From Lepas anatifera (taxonomy: Eukaryota; Arthropoda; Thecostraca; Lepadidae), in NCBI GenBank assembly GCA_034440635.1, contig JAOTON010000466.1:248001-312000 (forward strand): a stretch of 64,000 bases of DNA, in the 5' to 3' direction. A program made the position numbers and the translations under genes. Below are positions 51,801-60,800 of the stretch, in pieces. Each line of letters starts with the position of its first letter. The first letter of the stretch is position 1. The notes under the pieces are model-generated. The model was not told where the DNA came from and ran no database searches. It worked only from the letters and a program-made list of their open reading frames with translations.

Positions 51801-54800
51801 GTCCCTTACGCTTTTTTCTTTGAAATTGATATTTATCGATTAGATACGCTTTATCGTTTATAAAGATTTTCCTTCCTGCTAAATGGTTTTTCAGGACTGA
51901 GACCTATAAGCAGTATCATAAAATCCGCGATTTTTTTCTGATTCCAACGATACCAAATAACCCAAATCTCAAAAATGGCGCTTACGCTTTTCTTGCTTGG
52001 GGCGGCAGAGAGTTGGTGGCACATATTCTAATTTGTTCTTCCAGGAGGATGGCATCCCTCAGGCGAGCGTCCTCAGTATTGGGCTCTTCGCTTTAGCTAT
52101 CAATGATGCTACTGCTGCTATACCTCCGACGATAAAGTGTTCTTTGTTCGTAGATGATATTGGGATCTGGACAACGGCGTCTGGTTCGTCCTCACTCTCT
52201 CGCCAGCTTCAGCTCGCTGTAAATAGCTTGGATCGATGGTCTTCTCAAAACGGTCTGCGCTTCTCAACATCTAAAACAGTAGGCGTTCATTTTTGCCGCA
52301 AGCGTCGTTTGTGCCCAGAACCGAACATAACCCTCGCCCCACCGGGAAGGCCATCGATGGCCCCCCTAAGGTTTTTCCGGGATAGCAGAAAAACGACGAG
52401 GCGCAGCACCGCGGTTGAGGGCTCTACCTCTCACTGCATCATTTTCCCATCATCCCTGAAATTTTTTACCCCGGGTCACCCAAGGTCAGGTCACCAGACG
52501 AGGTCAACCAAGGTCACCTCACTTCACTTTAGAGCTCTGTAAGAGCTACATTTCAAAGTCGATCGATTTGAAACTTCCTACACTTCATGACCCCTCCAGG
52601 GTCTACAAGGTGTATATCCGGCATTTTTGATTTCGTGCCCTGAGGTCAGGTCACGAGGCGACCTCTCCCATTGGAAAAGCATGGGGAAAAGCTATTTCAT
52701 GATATAAAAGCCACAAAAATGATTGCAAATACTCAGACTGCTCAGAACAACGTTTTTGGACACCCTTTCACGGATCCCAGGGGTCATATTTGCCCTTTGA
52801 CTTTTCCAAGGTCATCCAAGGTCACCAGAGGTCAAAAACAGTATTTTGACAATAACTTTTGACCTAATTGAGCTAGAGCGGTGAAACAAACACCATCGTG
52901 TTTGTCTTGTCACTGGCTTTCATTTGATATACAACAAGGTCACTTTTTGACCTTTCGTGACCTCAGGTCATATTAGGTCACGAGGTGACCTCTGGCGGTC
53001 AAACCACTGGCGGGAGGTCTTTACGTTCCACATAGCGGAAAAAGTACTGGCAATTTGCTATCAAATGTACTTTACCAGGTCTCAATAGCTCTAATGGCAT
53101 AAGAGTTATGCCCAGTTTGCTTAATCATTGCATATTTGAGTGAAAATAGCCGATCTTGACCTAATTTGACCTCCGGAGGTCAAACCATTGACCTGAGCAC
53201 TAAAACATGCGAAGTAATTTCTTACTGAATTCACGCGAGCTTTCTATTGCACTTTGCAGATTTGCGCTAACGCCCATATTTTCGGAGTTAGAGGGGGGGC
53301 CATCGATGGCCCCCCGGTGGGGCGAAGGTGGCGCCGGACCCCCGGTGGGGCGCGGGATAACATTGAAAGGTAGCCCTATTCCATTCCAGACATCAGCTAA
53401 GTTCCTTGGTATCATATTCGACAAACGTTTAACGTATCACGCTCACTTACAGAACCTGCGAGATAGGTGTTTCAAGTCCTTGAACTGTCTTAAATGCGTT
53501 TCTCGGACATCATATGGGGCAAATCGTAAAACATTACTCATCCTCTACAGAGCTCTTATTAGGTCCAAGATGGACTACGCTTGCTTTGTTTATGATTCAG
53601 CAAATGAACCCGTAAAGCGTTGCCTCAACATGATCCACCACAGTGCTATTCGGATTTCCACAGGTGCGTTCCGCACCACTCCGATATCTAGTCTGCTCGT
53701 GGAAGCGAATGAACCGCCGTTAGCCATGCGGCGACGACTTCTTGGGCAGAGATATGTATATAAATTAGCGCAGTTTCCGAACCACCCGACGTATAGTGCT
53801 GTTTTCTCGCGCCAACTGATTCGCCTCTTTGACGGCGTTAGTAAAGGCCTCCCATTAGGTGTCAGAGGCCGGAATTTTGCCGTGGAATGTGCCGTGACAA
53901 AGCGAATCATTGCCCGCGTCGAACCATCGGAGATGCCTCGCTGGGAAATACTCCCACCAACAACGGACGCGACTCTCGCCCAGAGTGCTAAATCAGAAAT
54001 GAGTCCCCAACAATTGAAGGCTCTAACTCTTGAGCATATTTCACAATATCATCGACATGCAATGTTCTATACACATGGGTCGAAGACTGACACTGGGGTA
54101 GGTTGTTCGTTCGTTAACGGCACAACTTCTCGGACATTTTCACTTCCCCCTCTCGCTTCTGTTTTCACAGCAGAACTGACTGCTATCGACAAAGCTCTGT
54201 GCTTTTTAGATATTTCTGACCAAACAGATTTTGTCATTTTTACCGACTCGCTGAGTAGCATCCAAGCCTTACTGAGTTTCAATTCTAAGGACAATTTTGT
54301 TCAAAAGATGCAGCGCCACCTAACCTGTCTGGCCAAAGATGGAAAAATGTTACTTTGTGTTGGGTGCCCAGTCATGTGGGAATAGAGGGGAACGAGAGGG
54401 CGGACGCAGCCGTGAAGCGTGCCTCAAGCCGCCCCTGTACACGCAGGCTACCAATCCTGGCCCGAGACCTACTTCCCCATCTTTCTTTGTACCTTCGGAA
54501 TTCCTGGCAGCGCTGGTGGATGACGCACACGCACAATAAATTGCTAGAGATAAAGCCAGAGATTGGTGAGTGGCCCTGTTCATCGCGGCAATGCCGGCGC
54601 GAAGAGGTGGCACTCTGTCGATTACGCACTGGTCACACCCTGGCGACCCACCGATATCTTCTTTGCGGGGAGGCAAGACCACTCTGCCGACGCTGCCTAG
54701 AACCGCTGTCAGTCCGCCACGTACTGGTGTCGTGCCCTCACTATGACCTTGAAAGAGACAGGTACTTTGGCTCTCGAGAACAAGAACTGACATTGACTGA

Positions 54801-57800
54801 TTTGATAGGTAGGAATGCTGATATGATCAGCCAGATCCTCGATTTTCTCAGAGCTATATGTTTCACAGTCGTATATGACCCAGGGTGATTGCTCTGCTCA
54901 GGGGTGCAGAGTGTGGAGCTTGCTAGTGAGTGCTGACGTTTTACTGTGGATGTTTAATCTACGTAACTGTTTGTGTGCCCGGTGATGGGGATGGGAAAGT
55001 GGGAGATTTTCATTTTTACCAAGTATTTGTCTTACTGCAGAACTAACCACTTGAAACAGACCATAAACATGTATTCAGGAAGAGGTTATTAAAGGCATTG
55101 GCCTTAGTTGATCTGGGCGCTATATAACCACCAAGGTTGGTGCGCCCTTAAGCCCCAATAATCAATCAACCGAGCCACCTTCACCCTGGTGGGGGTGTTT
55201 AAACACCCCCTCGAACACGGTCCCTATGCAGGATAGCGATAAAACGCGAAGCTGGTGGATAGCTGATAAAAATTCATGAATAAACCAGGTTCGCCACTTT
55301 TTGGCTCAGGTCAATATTGAGGTCATGACAGGTCAAAGAAAGTGGCATTTTGAGTAGAGTTTTTGGGCCCTAGCGTCTGACAGAGTTGAGTTAGAATCAT
55401 TTTTATGCAGAATTCGCTTTCTCTCGTCACGGCAACCCGAATTATGTATGATATGACCATGCTGCTAGATCAAAACACAAAAATGACCTGACCTCAGGTC
55501 AAATCAAGGTCACTTTTTAACCTAGCATAGTCAAAATGCATATCAATCGACTTGCAATAACAATCCAAACGCAATGATATCAAAATAAAAGCTGTATCAT
55601 CATATCATGCAAAGTTATTGACCTAAATCTGAAAACCGCTAAGTAGCCCCAGATGACCTCTCAGAGGTTGCAGGTAAACAATCACAACATGAACCTGGAA
55701 AGGGGCCTAGGATACTAAGAATGGGAGAATATGAAGGTATTCTCAGCTGTATCTACACAAATACAGCACAATTTCTGTTTTCCCATCTATTTCCAATGGA
55801 CAGCTCATGGTCCGTACTTGACCTTAGGTCATCGATATGAAACAATCCCGGAGTATATGTTGTAGCACTCGGTGGGCCCATTATGTGGCATAAGTTTCAA
55901 TCCGATAGATTCAACTTTTTCTTACTTATGCCACCTTAAATATTTTTTGGAGGTGAGGTCACTTTACCTGCACTGGTGACCTGACCTGAGATGATCCAAC
56001 CCTAAAATTTTAGAAAAAGTGTCGAAATCGCTCAAAGATAAAGTGTGCCAAGTACGGCGGCGCTTCGCACCGCCGTTTTTTTCGAGCCGCCGGAAAAAAC
56101 CCGAGGGGGTGTTCAGGCACCCCCAGCGGGGCCAGGGGTTAATGTCGTAGTTATTGGGTCATTTTAAGAGCCTGGTCTGTGTAAGGTCGACGGAGGACAA
56201 GAAAAAAACATAAATAACAGTCACGTCATTTATAAGTGATAGAGAAACACTGAGCGATAATAGTTTTAGAACCGCATGCATTTCAAAGCTTCGTTTGGCG
56301 TTCCAAGTTCACGTCCTTACCTGGGGCATGGCCTGCACACACTTTTTGGCAGCGTACTGCAGGCCGTCCTCCACGTATTTCTCAAACATGTCCTGCAGGA
56401 AGGTGCGCATGTAGTCCTTGAGCTGTCCCGTGTTCTCCAGCTCGTCCAGCCACGACTTCACGTACGGCAGCCACTTCATCTCGCCCGAGTCCACAAACAC
56501 CATGCCGCACCTGCCGGTCACCCGGGGCAGGTGCGGGGCCGCGGCGGAGAGAAACGGCGGGCAGCAAGGACGCGGGCCATGGGAGGTTAGCAATGGAATA
56601 GGAGTCTGCGAGGCGTAGTACCACCATTCAGTACAATGGTCAGTTTCTACCGGAGATAAAATAGAACACGTCTTAAAGCAATTTATAGTAGTAACATTAT
56701 CATCTGCTAATTGTACTATATAATGCATCATGCGAACAACGCAGTTTTATCGCGCTTTCTTTCCTCAGCAGGGCTGGCATCCATCGTTGGAGACTTCACG
56801 TATCCTTACTAGGATCTACATACAACCCGCTCTCACTGTAATTAGCAGATCGTTATCGCATAACATTAGCTGTCAAACACCACAAGGCCGCACTCACCGG
56901 CTGACGGTGGCGGGAGAAGTTTGTGCCGAGTCTAACTCACCGGCTGACGGTGGCGGAAGAAGTTTGTGTAGAGTCTAACTCACCGGCTGACGGTGGCGGG
57001 AGAGGCCTGCGCCAGGTCTAACTCACCGGCTGACGGTGGCGGGGAAGTTTGTGCCGAGTCTAACTCACCGGCTGTCGGTGGCGGGAGAAGTTTGTGCCGA
57101 GTCTAAATCACCGGCTGACGGAGGCGAGAGAAGTTTGTGCCGAGTCTAACTCACCGGCTGACAGTGGCGGGAGAGGCCTGCGCCAGGTCTAACTCACCGG
57201 CTGACGGTGGCGGGGGAAGTTTGTGCCGAGTCTAACTCACCGGCTGTCGGTGGCGGGAGAAGTTTGTGCCGAGTCTAACTCACCGGCTGTCGGTGGCGGG
57301 AGAAGTTTGTGCCGAGTCTAACTCACCGGCTGACGGTGGCGGGAGAGGCCTGCGCCAGGTCTAACTCACCGGCTGACGGTAGCGGGGGAAGTTTGTGCCG
57401 AGTCTAACTCACCGGCTGTCGGTGGCAGGAGAAGTTTGTGCCGAGTCTAACTCACCGGCTGACGGTGGCAGGAGAAGTTTGTGCCGAGTCTAACTCACCG
57501 GCTGACGGTGGCAGGAGAAGTTTGTGCCGAGTCTAACTCACCGGCTGACGGTGGCGGGAGAAGTTTGTGCCGAGTCTAACTCACCGGCTGACGGTGGCGG
57601 GAGAGGCCTGCGCCAGGTCTAACTCACCGGCTGTCGGTGGCAGGAGAAGTTTGTGCCGAGTCTAACTCACCGGCTGACGGTGGCGGGAGAAGTTTGTGCC
57701 GAGTCTAACTCACCGGCTGACGGTGGCGGGAGAGGCCTGCGCCAGGTCTAACTCACCGGCTGTCGGTGGCAGGAGAAGTTTGTGCCAAGTCTAACTCACC

Positions 57801-60800
57801 GGCTGACGGTGGCGGGGGAGGCCTGCGCCAGGTCGTCCACCTCGAACACCATGCGCACGCCCGGCGTCAGCTTGATGCGCTCCGAGTTGGTGAGGCAGAG
57901 CAGCTTGTTGTCGTCCAGCACGGTGTTCATGTTCTCGATCCAGACGGCGTCCACCGGGCCGTCGAACACGATCCAGTGCTGGGCGTCCGTCTCGTCCTGA
58001 ACGACCCGGCCCAGTTACCGGCGGCCCACCCTTCGGAGAAATGGCATTCTACTGAAGCTATCAAGTATCCGGCACGTTGAAGGGCCGATTGAATGATAAC
58101 CGAGTTCAAAAGCATGATTAACAGGTGCACGGGAGACTTTGCACGGCTTAGAGACGCGGGCATGCTGACGAATGACTTACAGAGACGGCAGACCTGACGA
58201 GCCGGCCGAGGATGCCGTCCCTCCACTCCAGCGTCATCAGGTTCACCTCCCCGTACAGCTCGCCCATGGTGATCGACTTGGGGTTCAGAAACTCCACGAA
58301 CACCTTGTTGTAGACCTTGGATTCAAATCCATCCTCCTCCATTTTTGTCAATGACGACTGAAGAATCTAAAACGGAAACGTTGCAGATTGCAGATGATAC
58401 CAAGGGAATGGCGGAGGTTCAAGTGACATATGGTGACTCTCTCTTGGCCGGTTTTTGGTGCAACAATTATAGTCGGATTCTAAGTCAGCTCATAGTGCTC
58501 ATCTGGGGATGCAGGGCGACCTAAAAACGCCAACCACGAGATGATATATTTGATCTTAAGCTGTGACCCTGTTTTTGAGCAGCCAATCCATGAAAGCACA
58601 GTAATATCTGGAAATGTTTGATATAGGTATTTCATGTATTTCGTAGATCTTTCACCCATAGAATGTTTGCTGCTGAAGCTGCGTTTTTTAACAACCACTT
58701 GAAACCCCAATTCTATCATTTTCACACAATTATCCTGCAAAGAAGGCAAATCATGATCAGCCTTTAGACAATCCGTGTATGACATATAGCTTTGTGTTCC
58801 TTCCACTGCAATACAACGACACCTACATCCAAACCCTGGTAAATCGCGCCCCACATGGCCCGTCTCTCTGCGCTCGTTAGCGACTTGCCCTGTAGATGGT
58901 GGTTTTGCCGCCGCCGGAGCCGCCCACCAGCATCACGCCGTGCCGCACGATCATCGTCTCATGAAACTGGATCACCTGCCGATACCACTGCCTTGTGTCG
59001 CGGGCAGCACTAGGTGAAGGACTGGGCTACCTTCACTCATGGGGCAGCGGGGTTCGCTCAAGTTGACAGGAAGCTAAAATCAAGCTTACGTTCTGAGTCA
59101 GCAGCGATAGCGCGCAGGAAAACCATCAGCGTTATTGTTAGCGTCACGGCCTGAGCAGTTGCTGAGCCGTCGCCTGGTCTCTGGCACCTTTTTGATCTGG
59201 CACGGCTCGGCCTGTAGTTTCATGGAGGTCATGATCTCGATGATACACTCCTTCAGCTGGCCGTAGTCGATTTCAGGGATCACCGCCCCCGGGAACAGGT
59301 CATCCAGGATCGCCTGGCGAGGGTAGCGCAGGGCGATAGTCACAGTAAGTGGATACACACGGGAACCGAAAATAATACAGTGACCCGATCCGGGTGTCAT
59401 ACGCAACACCAATGGCTGTTAGATTCAATATCGTCGGAATCTTTAGGACGCCTGCAATGACATTCTCGAAGCCAACGAAATCCGGCAGCGCGACCAGTTC
59501 GGTAAAATGCATTCACCAGGCGCTGGGATCTTTTCTAAATCAGACCCATTCTATGCAAAGTAATGTCTTCAATTGTCTGTAGTGCCTGGTTTGTTTGAGA
59601 GCAATACAAAGAAAAATAACAATCAATGCACGTTCCACTTCGCACACGCCGGAAACGGTGTGTTGGGGGGGGGTTTGCGGATAGCTGATAGAAAATCCGT
59701 ATGATAGTTGTACTGTACCTTAAACAAGACTAAGTCATCGGAGAGGAACTTGGGCACGTTGGCGTCTCGCAGCGCTCTGATCAGTACAATATCCTCGTTG
59801 ATCTCGGGATTCTCGCGTTTCAGTCGTCCGGCCATCACCAGCACTGACTTCAGAGCCCTGTCAGTACGCCAACACGTCTCGCAGGCTTCAGCAATGGAGC
59901 TGCTCACATCATGTACGCGAAATACTGCAGCCTTACAAAACAGCTCGTTGGTTGGCAGCAAAAATGAAACGCAAATCGTTGATTGGGTTACGACCAATTG
60001 CGAACTGTAAGGGAACTATGTATCACACAGAATGTACGTTTTTATTGTTGGATTCTATTTACGGCAGTTTTTAATTCGCCACTAAATAGCATAAAGGTGC
60101 ACAATAAAACACTGCATGGTACTACCTCAGGCCCTTTAGCAAACATTCGTAATTGATCGCACACTCTCCAAAACCAGGGGACTATTCAGGCTTAAATTGA
60201 ACTGGTCCACACATATTTCGCTACAGGCCATCCTATACATAAGCCACACTGACCGCATGCCGAAGTCGTAGTGGCTCTGCTGAGAGAGCTGCTCTGAGCA
60301 CAGCCGGAACAGGTGCACCATCTTCTGCGCCAGGTTCTTGGACGACTCGAAACCCTCCGAGTACAGGATGACCTCAGCGATCAGAGCTGCAGGCAAGGTA
60401 GAGGGTCAGCGCAGGTGTCGGGAGCGTGCCAGGCGGAACTCGTGGCTGGAATATACCACAAGTCTCAACCCTCGGTACGGAGAAGCTCCGGTAGCAGATG
60501 TTTGTGTGTAGGATCAAGTCAACATTTCCCACGCAAATATATCGTATCAGTTAGAGACTAGTAAGCATCTCATCTGTCTCAGCCAGGAGGAACTGACCAT
60601 AGTCGGGCACCATCATGGAGATGGGTCGGAAGAGAGCCTTCAGGTTGTCGGGCAGCTCCGTCCGGCCGGCGTACCCTGGGTTCATGGTGATGAAGGCCGC
60701 GCAGGAGCGCACCAGCTTAATCTCCCTGCCCTCAAACATGAACCTGTCCCCAGCGGAAGGTGAATTCGTAGACGGAACCAGGTGTGTCGGCCATGGTACC

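Larger units (their letters stand above)
40359..52008. mobile_element. 11.65-kb element with 30-bp terminal inverted repeats, unknown superfamily
   Basis: Left terminus CTGCCGCCCCAAGCAAGAAA and right terminus TTTCTTGCTTGGGGCGGCAG belong to perfect inverted repeats of 30 bp (40359-40388 and 51979-52008), with three more matching bases after one mismatch. AGAG flanks both sides (40355-40358, 52009-52012). Deleting the element and one AGAG restores LINE B from TERTFRVR to VGGTYSN in frame. The subterminal regions (to about 40.76 kb, and from 51.32 kb) have repeated AAAAGCGTA words forming hairpins. No transposase was found; the middle is nested insertions. A 4-bp duplication occurs in Chapaev, Sola and Ginger, but the ends were not matched to any. 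Confidence 0.88.
36451..55175 (+). mobile_element. LINE B: I-group non-LTR retrotransposon split by two insertions
   Basis: Three pieces: 36451-40358 (leader, ORF1, endonuclease, first half of RT), 52009-52330 (RT motifs B and C) and 53357-55175 (thumb, RNase H, zinc knuckle, 3' end). The gaps are an 11.65-kb element and a 1.03-kb MITE. Without them and one copy of each target duplication the element is about 6 kb. The 3' end reads GGTTGGTGCGCCCTTAAGCC then CCAATAATCAATCAACC, a short AATC-type tail. Additional frameshifts in endonuclease and RT make it inactive. Antisense to the host gene. Confidence 0.88.

Noticed and set aside
40359..52008. Polinton/Maverick or giant virus-like element
   Set aside because: Termini are only about 30 bp, the duplication is 4 bp, and no polymerase, integrase, protease or capsid-like frame was seen.
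14005..56320. Further dynein exons hidden in intron 9
   Set aside because: E9 and E10 join in phase with the expected linker sequence, and no dynein motif was found in the interval.
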